DNA from: JBKQVT01 sp963804825
Lineage (GTDB): Bacteria; Planctomycetota; Planctomycetia; Pirellulales; Thermoguttaceae
DNA length: 64,000 nt
Assembly (NCBI GenBank): GCA_963804825.1
Contig: CAWDRV010000003.1
Coordinates: 558,001-622,000 of the forward strand
Reading direction: 5' to 3'
Below, in pieces: positions 36,201 to 45,802 of this stretch. Within the stretch, counting starts at the first letter, position 1, and every line of letters begins with the position of its first letter. The position numbers and the translations under genes were made by a program. Under the pieces are notes generated by a model that saw nothing but the letters and a program-made list of their open reading frames with translations, had not been told where the DNA came from and did not search any database.

Positions 36201-39200
36201 CAACAGTTCCAACAGCTTCAGCGGCTGGACGGTCGGCAGCAGCAACCCCATGCTGGGCCGGCACACTTACGGCTTCACCGTCGGCAGCGGCAGCCTCGAC
36301 CTCACCGTGGGGAGCGCGGCGGTCGTCAACGGCACGTGGAGCGGCTCGGGCGGCGGAAGCTGGGGCACGGCCGGGGACTGGCAGGGCGGCAACATCCCGC
36401 GTTTAGTCGGCGACACGGCCACGTTCGGCACGGGCATCGGCTCCACGGCGGCGACCGTGACGCTCGACGGCGCCCGCGGGCTGAGCGGCCTGACGCTGAA
36501 CACTACCGGCGGCGGCAGTTACACCCTCAGTTGCAGCGGCGGCGACACCGCCAGCACGCTGGTGCTGGCCAACGGCGGCAGCACGGTGACGGTGAGCGTC
36601 AGCGGCGGCAGCCAGACGATCGCCGTGCCGGTTTCGTTCTTCGACAACGTGAGCGTGAGTGCCGCTTCCGGTGCAAGCCTGACGGTCTCCGGCGCCATCG
36701 GCGACGGCGGCGCGGGCAAGTCGCTCACTGTCAGCGGGGCCGGCACCCTGATCCTCGCCGGCGCCGATACTTACAGCGGCGGCACGACCCTGTCCTCCGG
36801 CCAGCTCGACCTCAACAACGCATCCGCCTTGGGCACCGGCCCGTTGACCATCTCCGGCGGCACGATCGGCAACACCAGCGGCGCGGCGGTCACCCTTTCC
36901 AGCAACAACGCGCAAAACTGGAACGGCAACTTTACCTTCGCCGGCGGCAACGACCTCAATCTCGGCACCGGCAATGTCACGATGTCCAGCAGCCGCACGG
37001 TCACGGTCGCGTCGGGTAACCTCACCGTCGGCGGCGTCATCAGCGGCAGCGGCTACAGCCTGACCAAGGCGGGCGCCGGCACGCTGACCCTGGCCGGCAG
37101 CAACACCTACAGCGGCGGCACGACCGTTGCCGCGGGCGTCCTGGCGGTCAACGGGTCGCTCGGCGCAAGCGGCAATGTGTACGTCCAGGCCACGGCCGGT
37201 CTCGGCGGAACCGGCAGCGTCGGCAACGTGACCGTGAGTTCCAGCGGCACGGTCGCCCCCGGCTCCGGCGGCTCCGGCGGCACGCTGACGGCCGCATCCT
37301 TGACCCTCGCTACCGGCGACATTCTCGCCTACACTCTAGGCACGGGCAACGACAGCCTGCTGGCCGTCAGCGGCGGTCTGACCCTGAGCTCCAGCGTCAC
37401 GTTGAACGTCACCCAGGGCGCCGCGTGGAGCAACGGTTCTTACGTCTTGGCCACCTTCGGCTCGCTCACCGACAACTCCAGCAGTTTCAGCGGCTGGACG
37501 GTGACGGGCACGGGCCTGGGGAAGCACGAGTACAGCTTTGCCGTCAGCGGCGGCAGCCTCGACCTGACGGTGGCGCCGGTGAGTTGGATTGCTCCAGGCG
37601 GCGGAAGCTGGGCCAATTCGGGCAACTGGGCCGGCGGGGCCATCCCGACCATCCAGGGTGATACCGCCGGCTTCGGCACCAGCATCGGCAGCACCACCGC
37701 GACCGTCACGTTGAATGGCGATCGGACACTCACCGGCTTGATCTTCAGCACCACCGGCGGCGGAAGCTACATCATTGCCAGCAACGACGGCAGCGCGCTG
37801 ACGCTGGCCAATTATGGCAGCCCGGTGCCGGTGACCGTCAGCGGCGGCAACCACACCATCTCCGCGCCGATGACGCTCAACGACAACCTCAACTTCAGCG
37901 CCAACCCCGGCACGAGCCTGACGATCTCCGGCAGCGTCAACGGCGCCGGAGCGGTGACGGTCGGCGGCTCGGGCACTCTGGTGATCACCGGCACCAATAA
38001 TACGTACGGCGGCGGCACGACCGTCAACAGCGGCACGCTCTACGTCACCGCCGGCGCCTCCGACGGAAATAGCGCGAACATCAGCAACGTCGGCTTGGGC
38101 ATGGTGACGGTCGGCCCCAACGGCACGCTGATCGGCGAGGACAGGGCCTTGGGTTTCGGCTATAACACCATCGCCGCTCCGCTGACCATCAACGGCGGCG
38201 TCGTCACCGCCAACGCCAACGGCGGTACGCCGTATCCTGGTGCTCCCGGCATGCTGGAGTGCGGCGCGTTGACAATGACCGGCGGCACGATCAACGGCGA
38301 CACGTTCGCCGTCAATGGCCCCGTCACGATCAATGCGGGGGGCGGGCCGGCGATCATCTCCTCGACCGATTTCAGGCTCGTCAACACAAACGGCAGGCAG
38401 TCCTATTTCTACGTTGACGCGGACGCCGAGTTGATCGTATCGAGCCATATGTACGGCTGGGGCGCCGGCACGCCTTTTGTCAAGAGCGGCGGGGGAACCA
38501 TGATTCTCAATGGCCCCGCCAACGTTGACTCCGCGGAGATCGACGGCGGTACGATGGTCGTCAATAATTCGTTCTCCAGCGGCGACACGGTCACTGTGGC
38601 CGCCGCCGGGACCTTGGCCGGCAGCGGCAACGTATCAGGGGGCGGGTTGGGCGTTGATTCGTTCGGCACGATCGCCCCGGGCTGGGGCGGCGCCAGGACG
38701 TTGACGATCAATTCGCCGGTGACCCTCGAGAGCGGCAGCATCCTCGCCTATTCGCTCGGCGCGGGCAGCAACAGCTTCCTCGCGATCAGCGGCTCTAGCG
38801 GCTCGCTGACGCTCAGTTCGAGCGTCACCTTGAACATCACCCCGGGCGCCAGTTGGGCGCCGGCACTTACCCCCTGGCCAGCTTCGGCTCGTTGACCAAC
38901 AATTCCAGCGGCTTCAGCGGCTGGGCGGTGACGGGCACGGGTCTGGGAGGTCACGGGTATGCGTTTGCGATCAGCGGCGGCAGCCTCGACCTCACGGTGC
39001 TCCCGGCGACCGCCGTGGCCTGGAAACTGGCGACCGGCGGCAGTTGGAACACCACAACGAACTGGCAGCCCGCCACCATCCCGAACACCTGGTATTATAC
39101 GGCCACGTTCGGCAACACGATTGGCAGCACTACGGCGACCGTCACGCTGGACAGCAGCCCTACGGTCTGCGGCTTGACCTTCAGCAACACGGGCACGAGC

Positions 39201-40034
39201 AGTTACATCCTCGCCCGCAGCGACAGCACCAGCACGCTGACGCTGGACAACGGCGTGGCGCCGGTCACGCTGAGCAATACGACGGCCAGCAACACGATCG
39301 CGGTGCCGGTCGTCCTGAACAGCAACCTGGCCATCAGCGGCACCACCGGCAAGACTTTGACGATTTCCGGGCCCGTCAGCGGCGCCGCGGCGCTGAGCTT
39401 CAGCGGCGGCGGCTCTTTGGTTCTTTCGGGCAGCAACACCTACACCGGCGGCACGACGATCAGCGGCGGCGTGGTGCAACTGGGCGACGGCGCGAGCAAG
39501 AACGGCTCCGTTGCCGGCAATATCACGGACAACGCCCGACTGACGTTTGCCAACCCCAACGCCCAGACGTTCGCCGGCGCGATCAGCGGCAGCGGCAGCG
39601 TGACGAAGACGGCCGCGGGCGCGCTGGTTCTGACCGGCACGAACACCTACACGGGCGGGACGACGGTCACGAGCGGGACGCTGGACTTCGCGACGCCGGA
39701 TGCCATGCCCAGCACGGGCATCGTGACGGTGCCCGCGGGCTGCGAGGTGGCGTTGGGCGCGTTGTCGGGCGCCTCGTCGCCCGCGACCGACGCGACCGAA
39801 ACCGCAGTGGACGCCGGCGAGACCGGCGGGACCGTTGCGACGAGTTCCCCGGCAAGCGCGGGCGGCGCCGCGGCCACTGGCGGCGGGGTTTCGTTGGGCG
39901 GCATGGACTCGATGGCCGAGGCCGGTCCGGCGGCCGCCGTGCCCGAGCCCTCCAGCATCATCCTCTTGGGCGTCGGTGCCGCCGGTCTGCTCGGCTACAT
40001 CCGGCGGCGGAAGCGGACGTCGCGCCTCGCCTAG
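30202..40034 (+). CDS. giant secreted protein: papain-like protease, autotransporter-type beta-strand repeats, PEP-CTERM anchor (one frame break)
   Basis: About 3,277 residues once one base is restored. Signal peptide 1-30. Residues ~33-225 are a C1 (papain) peptidase: FDWRNVNGQDFITPVENQGG with Gln50 and Cys56 (GVCWAFA), His181 (PDHDVVVVGY) and Asn204 (IIKNSWG); the usual first Cys of GCGSCW is Leu. Then ~2,900 residues of Ser/Thr/Gly/Asn-rich repeats with at least 16 autotransporter-associated units (SNTYSGGTTISSGALELGDG). The C terminus VPEPSSIILLGVGAAGLLGY plus IRRRKR is a PEP-CTERM signal. The frame breaks near 38857, where GGG should be GGGG (ASWGAGTYPLASFGS). Not an autotransporter proper: no beta-barrel. 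Likely an exported adhesin or fibre with an attached protease. Confidence 0.88.
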
Positions 40035-40070
40035 AAAAAAGTCTCTTTCTGTCGAAGAATCCCAGGTCAG

Positions 40071-40143
40071 TGAGGCTGTCGGGACTCGAACCCGAGGCCT
40101 ACGGATTAAAAGTCCGTTGCTCTACCTACTGAGCTACAGCCTC
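40071..40143 (-). tRNA. tRNA-Lys (anticodon TTT)
   Basis: Read on the minus strand: acceptor GAGGCTG/CAGCCTC, D arm GCTC...GAGC, anticodon stem ACGGA/TCCGT with loop CTTTTAA (anticodon TTT), T arm CTCGGGTTCGAGTCCCGA region, discriminator A. It lies directly beside a tyrosine recombinase gene, the usual setting of an integration site, although I could not find a repeated tRNA end elsewhere in the window. Confidence 0.95.
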
Positions 40144-40164
40144 TCATTGACTTTACGACGACAT

Positions 40165-40197
40165 GATCTAGAATGAAACGCCGTTCTGATCTAGAAT
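40165..40197. promoter_or_regulatory. direct repeat GATCTAGAAT before the integrase gene
   Basis: Two identical 10-mers at 40165-40174 and 40188-40197, 23 bp apart (about two helical turns), end 14 bp before the integrase ATG. The spacing suggests a binding site for a repressor, excisionase or the integrase itself. Confidence 0.4.
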
Positions 40198-40211
40198 CGG
40201 GAGACGTAGTC

Positions 40212-41395
40212 ATGGCTCGTCGTGCAAAGCCCTGGTATTGGAAGGCCCGCAAAATCTGGTGCGTATACCACAACGGGGAGAAAATCCCCCTCGGGCCAGA
40301 TCGTGATGAGGCCCTTCGTCAGTATCACGAGATTATGGCCAAGCCGGCGGAGAAACACCAGTCCATCCAGTGGGGGGCAGTTGCCGCAATCCTTGATGAC
40401 TTCCTGACCTGGATTCAGGAGAATCGCGCCCAAAAACGTATTCCCGCTACCGCGACTTCATCCAGTCGTTCGTGGCACCTTACGGAAGAAGGGGCATCGG
40501 CACACTCAACGCCAGCCATGTCACGGCGTGGCTCAATGCCCAGAAGGGGTGGAACTCGACGACGAAACGCAACGCCATAGCCGCCCTCCAGAGAGGGTTC
40601 AACTGGGCAGTCAACAACCGCGGACTGGACCGCAACCCAATCCGCGGCATGGAGAAGCCCAAGGCCAAGACGCGGACAACGATCATCACGGCCGAAGAGT
40701 TTGACGCGCTCCTGGCGCATGTCAATGACACTGCGTTCCGCGATCTCCTCCTCGTGTCGTACGACGCTGGCAGTCGGCCGCAAGAGACAAAACATCTGGA
40801 GGCGCGGCACGTGCAGATCGACAAGCAGCGGGCGGTCATCCCCGCTAGGGAGGCGAAGGGCGGCACCACCCGAGCCATCTATTTTCCTACCGAGCGGAGC
40901 CTCGACATCATCAAGCGACTTATCACGGAATATCCCACTGGACTGCTCTTCCGCAACAACAAGGGGAATCCGTGGACGGGCTTCGCCGTGAAGTCGCGGT
41001 TCGAGCGACTGCAAATTGCAGTCGGTCGGCATGAAATGGCCAAGCAGGGGTTGGTGTCTGCCGTCACGGACGAGGCCATCGAAGAACTTGCGGGGAAGTT
41101 GTCCAAAACGCGGGTGAACCGGGCGACAGGGAAGAAGACGGAGAAGACGGCCGCAGAGCTTCGCCGTGAAGCAAGGTTGCGGCTCGTCGCGACGGAAGCC
41201 AGGCCGTACGCGAAACGGCATCGCCAATACGACTTGCGACACACGTTCGTTATCCGAAAACTCAAGGCTGGCGTTGATTCCCATTTGGTCGCCGCGCTCA
41301 CCGGCCATAGGGACACCAAGATGATCGACAAGGTGTACTCCCATGTGGCGGACGACCATCAGTTCATGCTGGAACAGGCCAAGAAGGAAAAATGA
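40212..41395 (+). pseudogene. tyrosine recombinase / phage-type integrase, one frame break
   Basis: About 394 residues. Start ATG 40212 (MARRAKPWYWKARKIWCVYH, GGGAG upstream) opens an arm-binding N-terminal domain. Near 40435 a five-A run should be six: QENRAQK then TYSRYRDFIQSFVAPYGRRG in the next frame. The core-binding domain and catalytic domain follow, with Arg in SYDAGSRPQETKHLE, RQYDLRHTFVIRKLK (HxxR), LTGHRDTKMIDKVYSHV (Gly-His and the nucleophilic Tyr). An insertion of ~50 residues (VTDEAIEELAGKLSKTRVNR) precedes the HxxR motif. It sits next to tRNA-Lys, so it likely integrates or excises an element there. The break is a homopolymer, so the gene may be intact. Confidence 0.83.
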
Positions 41396-41436
41396 TCGTC
41401 GGATGATCTTGCGAGGATATATTCCCAGCCTGCCGC

Positions 41437-41715
41437 TCAGGGCGTTAAGTGTTTCAGAGTCGGAGTCGGAAGTCGATACGAAGGAGCCTTTTGTCGCTCT
41501 CGTGGAGACACCGCAACGCAAGACGCGATGAACTCCTCCACATCCTCGGGACGGAAGCGAACCATGCCACCGATCTTGCACCAGCGGAGCTTGCCTTCAT
41601 CTTTGAGGGCGTAGACCTGGGATACTGAACAGTTCAGCATCTGGGCCACGTCATTGGGACGCAGAAGTTGCATCCTTTTCCACGCTTCTTCTCGGTTGTT
41701 ATGGTTTCCGACCAT
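41437..41715 (-). CDS. excisionase-type helix-turn-helix protein
   Basis: 92 residues (or 78 if it starts at the internal Met, MQLLRPNDVAQML). The HTH_17/MerR-like core LRPNDVAQMLNCSVSQVYAL followed by KDEGKLRWCKIGGMVRFRPE and DVEEFIASC is typical of recombination directionality factors and small DNA-binding proteins next to integrases. It is convergent with the integrase gene, 41 bp away, as expected for an integrase/excisionase pair. Intact. Confidence 0.75.
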   Translation of the reverse strand: MVGNHNNREEAWKRMQLLRPNDVAQMLNCSVSQVYALKDEGKLRWCKIGGMVRFRPEDVEEFIASCVAVSPRERQKAPSYRLPTPTLKHLTP

Positions 41716-42178
41716 GAGCCGCCCCGGGACGCCGATGGAATCGGCCTGCTCTCTACCAAACGACGAGCCCGGCCGACGGCAAGGCCCCCCCGCCGCGCCA
41801 GTTGGCCGGGGCTGAGGGCTTCAAGTTGGGTTTGCTGTCGTGGCATTTTGTGTAAGGGTGGGTTGAGCAAAAGTGCTTACGCGGGACGGTTGCCCGAAGC
41901 ATCGTGTGCCTCGACAACCAACGTCGTACTGACTTCATAGGGCTATGAACCGAATCGTTATGCTACGAATTGGGTAGCATCCGCTCCGTTCCGACAGTGA
42001 AAAGGCAACAGGAATATCCCCAGGCCGCCAAGAGTGGCGGGCAGAAGTTGCGATAGGTAGAATAGGGGGAGTTGGCGTGTCCGCTCCCATGCCTTTCTCC
42101 CAAGAACTGGACCAATCTTACCAGGGATTCGACTCAAAGTCGTGGTCCAGTTTCTTGGGTCCGCTATAGAGGGATCAG
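41716..42178. other. 463-bp intergenic region with a possible decayed HTH gene
   Basis: On the minus strand around 41734-41845 one reading gives LEALSPGQLARRGGLAVGRA then RRLVESRPIPSASRGG, which resembles a second excisionase-like HTH (LSPxQLAxxxGLxVxxxRRLxESGxIPS). It runs into the HTH gene in another frame, so it may be a degenerate or frame-shifted copy. The right end holds the inverted repeat described at 42099. Confidence 0.3.
42099..42159. promoter_or_regulatory. inverted repeat CCCAAGAA(A)CTGGACCA upstream of the DUF4838 gene
   Basis: The left arm is 42099-42114 and the right arm 42143-42159 (TGGTCCAGTTTCTTGGG); they differ by one extra A. They are separated by 28 bases and end 19 bp before the start codon. 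It could be an operator or a leader hairpin that occludes the ribosome site. Confidence 0.45.
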
Positions 42179-45100
42179 ATGGGTACCTTGAGACCATCGG
42201 GATTGCACGGTATACGTTACGCCTTGTTGGTGACGGCATCTCTCCTGACAGCGGCCCAAGCCGCCCGGTCGGCAGAGCCCAAAGCCATGCCCATCGCAAG
42301 CGGCGGCGCCGCCCGAGCCGTCATCGTGGTCGGCCCCGATGCGGGCGAGGTGGTCGGCAACGCAGCACAGACTTTGCAGCAAGAGATTCAGCGCCGAACC
42401 GGCACGAAGTTGTCCATTCAGACAGCGGGGAAAACCGGGCCGGGCCTGACGGCCATCTATCTGGGAACTCAGGGCCGCTGTGAGTTGCTGAACAAGGCCC
42501 TGGAGAAATTGGCCGCACAACCGCTCACGCCTGACCGTCCCGGCAAGGAGGGTTTCCAACTCGTTTCGGGCAGGACGGGAAATGCGTGCATCGTGGTGGT
42601 CAACGGCTGCGACGACCTGGGCACTTTCCACGGCGTCGGCTGGCTGCTGCGCCGCATGCGCTTCCACCAGGCCGAGGCGACGCTGCCGGAGGGGCTGCGG
42701 TTCTCCACGGCGCCTGCCTCGGAAATGCGGCGAATCCGCTTCGGCGACCATTTCGGCTACGTCAACACCGAAGTCCCCGAGTGGCGGGAGATCTGGTCCG
42801 ACTACATCCTCTGGGGACTGTCTGCCGCCACCTTCCGCTGCGATCCCGCGCATCAAGGAGACCCGCGAGTGACTAACCTGGCGCGGCTTCTCTGGGACAA
42901 GTGGGTCCAGCGAGTGCCGCTGGCTCGCTCGCTGGGACTGGAGGTCGTCCACATTACGCAAACGAACCTGGCCTTCAAGGACGGCGAGTTCGGTCCGTTG
43001 GGAATACCGAACTTCCAAAAGATCAACACCATGTGCCCGGACTTCAACGGCATCAACCCCAAGTTTCCCGAGGGGCGGGAGGCGTTGCGGGCTTCGCGGA
43101 AATGGTTCTTCGACCACATGCCGTATATCGAGCAGGTGAACTATCACCTGACTTCCGGCTGGGATGGGGGAGGCTGCAATGATCCCGCGGTGGCCCCGTG
43201 GGCATGCACGTATGCCGACCTGGTGGATACGATCACCTATCCCCTCATCGCAAAGCACAATCCCAGGGCCAAGATCATCCTGGGCTTGTACGCCTGTCCC
43301 GGTCTCGACCAGTTGGCGAAGAAGCTGGCCGACGGTTGGAACCCGCCGTGGCTTTATGCGGTGGAGTTCGACCAGAGCCAAGTGGGGTTGGCGAAGCAGT
43401 TTCCGCCGCGATACAAGCGAATCTTCTTCCCGCTCTGGACAACCGAAATGGGCCCCTGCTACCAGACCATGGGAGCCAATCCCTGTCCGAACCGGTGCAA
43501 GAACGAGTTTCGGCACGCATATGACGACTGCCAGATCCGCGACGGAACCGGCTGCTACAGCGAGGGAACCCACGACTACGTGAATCAGATTCTCATGATG
43601 CAGCAGTCGTGGGACCCCAAGCGGCCGACCGAGGAGATCCTCGATGAGCTTTGCCGCTATTATTTCGGCGAAGAGGCTGCGCCCAAGGTCAAGGAACTGT
43701 TCTACCTGCTGGAGGGCGAGCGGCCTGATGACTCGGCCAACCCCCGCGTGAACCCGCGGGCGCAGCAATTGGCGGCCGAAGCGGAGCGGCTGATGCCGCC
43801 CTGGGCAAAATCGAGCCGGCAATGGGCCGTCGTCGTCGGCAGGGTCGGACTGGACCGCACGCGGCGACGCCAGGCCGACCTGCTGGCGAAGTTCGCTACC
43901 CACTGGCGGCGATACCAGTCGCTGTTGAAAAGGAAGTCGGTGGGGCCGCAGCCCCCGTGGTTCGAGGAAACCCGGGCGTACTTCGACTCGGTGGTGAGCA
44001 ACGCGCGGGATCAAGAAAATGTGGACAAGCGGATGCACCGCGACGGCTACGGCGTGGTCGGCGGCGGCCAATTCGCCGAATGGCCCGATCCCAAGACCGG
44101 CGGCGCCCTGGAGGCCCTGCGGACGATGAACCGCTGGCGGGCCGGCCAGGCGACCAGGTCGGCTGGCCGGTGGTGCTGCGCATTTATCGACCGCGAGGGT
44201 GTGGCATGCATTGCCGATGGCTGGGGCAACATCATCAGGGGCGCGCGGGCGGGAGATGCCCAGATGGTCATCGCCAATCTGGTCGGCGACGGAGTCAACC
44301 GGCTGGTCTATCTTGGCGGCGATGGACGGCTCCACAGTTGGAATCCAGGGGACGGCACAGGCGGGTCACTGACGCAGAGCGGGTTGTTCCTGACCGGTCC
44401 GCTGGCCGCGGGAGATCTTCATGGAAATGGCCGGGATGAGGTCCTGGCGCTGGCCGGAACGTCGGCGGACGACGCACGGCTGGCCGTGGTGGACGGGCAT
44501 GGCGGCGTCACGACGCTTCGCGTGCGTCCCGCCGGCCTGGCCCCGGACCAGGCGGCCCAGGGCGTCCTGTTGGCCCAGCCGACGCTGAAGCGGGCGACGC
44601 GCCTGGCGATCGAACCGCGGGTGAAAGTGTGCGATTTCGACGGCGACGGCAAAGCGGAGATCGTCTGCGCCGACCAAGGCCACGGAAACCGGCTCGTGGT
44701 GCTGGATGCCGTGGGCAATGTCAAGCGGACAGGCCCGGTTGCCCCTTCCGGTGCATTAGCGGTTGCCGACCTGGTTGGCGATGGCCGGCAGCAGGTGCTG
44801 TATCTTGACGCCTCCGGCTGTCTCCAGGTCTTTTCATCGAAACCGGGAGAGGCGAAGTTCATTGAGGAGATCAAGCCTCTGTATCCGTTGACGGTGGCCG
44901 TCGCGAGGCTCAAAGGAGATAAGAAGTGCGACGTGGTTTATGCCGATAGCAAGGGGCTGTTGCGGTCGATCCGTCCCGGGGCGGCCAGTCATCTCTTGTC
45001 GGTGGGCATGCCGAGCACGGTGGCTGTCGGGCCGGGCATGACGGTCGGAGACTTCAACGGCGACGGCCTGGACGAGGTTCTGCTACCTCCGCCGTCGATT

Positions 45101-45802
45101 GTGCTTCCGTTACCCGTTGGCCACGTTATGCACCGTGGACGGCCAGGACGGTTTCCGTATCCTGGAGACCATCAACTGGGACGAGGGCCCGTACTTCACA
45201 CCTCCGCTTGGACCTCGCGCGAGTGGTGTCTTGTGCTTTCCCTCGCAGAGCGCCAGCTATACCCTCTCCCATGGAACCTAGCGCGAGTCGGAGCCGATGA
45301 TCGGGTTGAAATGCCCGGGAGACAGTTGGAAGCAGTACCTCTCCGAAAGCCGCTTACAGAAGGCCGAGGCCCTCTTGGAAGAGCGGAAACGGCGGAATCA
45401 AAACCTCGACCTGATGGACTGCCTGCAAATCTCCGACAAGGGCCAAATCCTTGCCCGGAACGAGGAGCTTCGTGGCCTGACCCGGATGCAATCCCGCCGA
45501 CAGACCGAACAGACCATCCGCCTGTTAGAAAGCCTGCGGAACAATCTGGCCCACTCCCAGGACATCATCTCCTGCGATTGGGAAACCATCGTCGTGTTGT
45601 GCAAGGATCTGGAACGGGTTATCCATGGGACCGAGGAAGTCCAGCAAGTGCTTGGCGGGGACGGATCATGACAGCCGGCATTTGCCGCCACAACGGGGTT
45701 CCGTGCAGTGAACCAAGCCCTTGGGTCTGCTGGCGGCCCGGAGAAGAGCGTTCTCTTAACGAACGGAGACATCATGCGAGTTCATGGCGACTTCTCGGTT
45801 GA
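42179..45802 (+). CDS. secreted DUF4838 / alpha-glucuronidase-like protein with FG-GAP repeats
   Basis: ATG 42179 with GAGGGA upstream. Signal peptide (LHGIRYALLVTASLLTAAQA), then a GH67/GH20-like N-terminal domain (AAQTLQQEIQRRTGTKLSIQ), a TIM-barrel-like DUF4838 region (WLLRRMRFHQAEATLPEG; PTEEILDELCRYYFGEEAAP), and FG-GAP/VCBS repeats with calcium-binding loops (VCDFDGDGKAEIVCADQG; VADLVGDGRQQVLYLD; VGDFNGDGLDEVLL). Recognisable protein stops at ~residue 969 (45086). The remaining 238 codons read through unrelated DNA, including the antisense-free frame of a HEPN-type gene, so the natural C terminus is lost by recombination or a frame break there. Likely acts on extracellular polysaccharide. 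Confidence 0.75.
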   Translation: MGTLRPSGLHGIRYALLVTASLLTAAQAARSAEPKAMPIASGGAARAVIVVGPDAGEVVGNAAQTLQQEIQRRTGTKLSIQTAGKTGPGLTAIYLGTQGRCELLNKALEKLAAQPLTPDRPGKEGFQLVSGRTGNACIVVVNGCDDLGTFHGVGWLLRRMRFHQAEATLPEGLRFSTAPASEMRRIRFGDHFGYVNTEVPEWREIWSDYILWGLSAATFRCDPAHQGDPRVTNLARLLWDKWVQRVPLARSLGLEVVHITQTNLAFKDGEFGPLGIPNFQKINTMCPDFNGINPKFPEGREALRASRKWFFDHMPYIEQVNYHLTSGWDGGGCNDPAVAPWACTYADLVDTITYPLIAKHNPRAKIILGLYACPGLDQLAKKLADGWNPPWLYAVEFDQSQVGLAKQFPPRYKRIFFPLWTTEMGPCYQTMGANPCPNRCKNEFRHAYDDCQIRDGTGCYSEGTHDYVNQILMMQQSWDPKRPTEEILDELCRYYFGEEAAPKVKELFYLLEGERPDDSANPRVNPRAQQLAAEAERLMPPWAKSSRQWAVVVGRVGLDRTRRRQADLLAKFATHWRRYQSLLKRKSVGPQPPWFEETRAYFDSVVSNARDQENVDKRMHRDGYGVVGGGQFAEWPDPKTGGALEALRTMNRWRAGQATRSAGRWCCAFIDREGVACIADGWGNIIRGARAGDAQMVIANLVGDGVNRLVYLGGDGRLHSWNPGDGTGGSLTQSGLFLTGPLAAGDLHGNGRDEVLALAGTSADDARLAVVDGHGGVTTLRVRPAGLAPDQAAQGVLLAQPTLKRATRLAIEPRVKVCDFDGDGKAEIVCADQGHGNRLVVLDAVGNVKRTGPVAPSGALAVADLVGDGRQQVLYLDASGCLQVFSSKPGEAKFIEEIKPLYPLTVAVARLKGDKKCDVVYADSKGLLRSIRPGAASHLLSVGMPSTVAVGPGMTVGDFNGDGLDEVLLPPPSIVLPLPVGHVMHRGRPGRFPYPGDHQLGRGPVLHTSAWTSREWCLVLSLAERQLYPLPWNLARVGADDRVEMPGRQLEAVPLRKPLTEGRGPLGRAETAESKPRPDGLPANLRQGPNPCPERGASWPDPDAIPPTDRTDHPPVRKPAEQSGPLPGHHLLRLGNHRRVVQGSGTGYPWDRGSPASAWRGRIMTAGICRHNGVPCSEPSPWVCWRPGEERSLNERRHHASSWRLLG
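45297..45671 (+). CDS. C-terminal part of a HEPN-like protein
   Basis: 124 residues from ATG 45297. The segment GDSWKQYLSESRLQKAEALL, LDLMDCLQISDKGQILARNE, then IRLLESLRNNLAHSQDII and WETIVVLCKDLERVI is helical and carries RNNLAH, the Rx4H signature of HEPN RNases, next to an LQxxDK motif. Upstream in the same frame, 45099-45281 (GQDGFRILETINWDEGPYF to a TAG) also looks coding, so this may be a longer gene with an in-frame stop. It lies in another frame inside the read-through tail of the preceding gene. Role unknown; HEPN domains often serve as RNA-cutting toxins. Confidence 0.55.
   Translation: MIGLKCPGDSWKQYLSESRLQKAEALLEERKRRNQNLDLMDCLQISDKGQILARNEELRGLTRMQSRRQTEQTIRLLESLRNNLAHSQDIISCDWETIVVLCKDLERVIHGTEEVQQVLGGDGS

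Noticed and set aside
32200..36264. Very long open frame on the minus strand inside the giant protein (1,354 codons)
   Set aside because: It mirrors the Gly/Ser/Thr/Asn repeat coding on the plus strand; its product is low-complexity Ala/Gly/Arg with no domain, no ribosome site and no signal. A shadow of repeat codon bias.
30202..38895. Type V autotransporter
   Set aside because: Repeats are of the autotransporter-associated kind, but no C-terminal beta-barrel exists; the protein ends in a PEP-CTERM sorting signal.
41634..41870. Second intact excisionase gene beside the HTH gene
   Set aside because: The resembling segment lacks a good start, changes frame and overlaps the real HTH gene; kept only as a possible relic.
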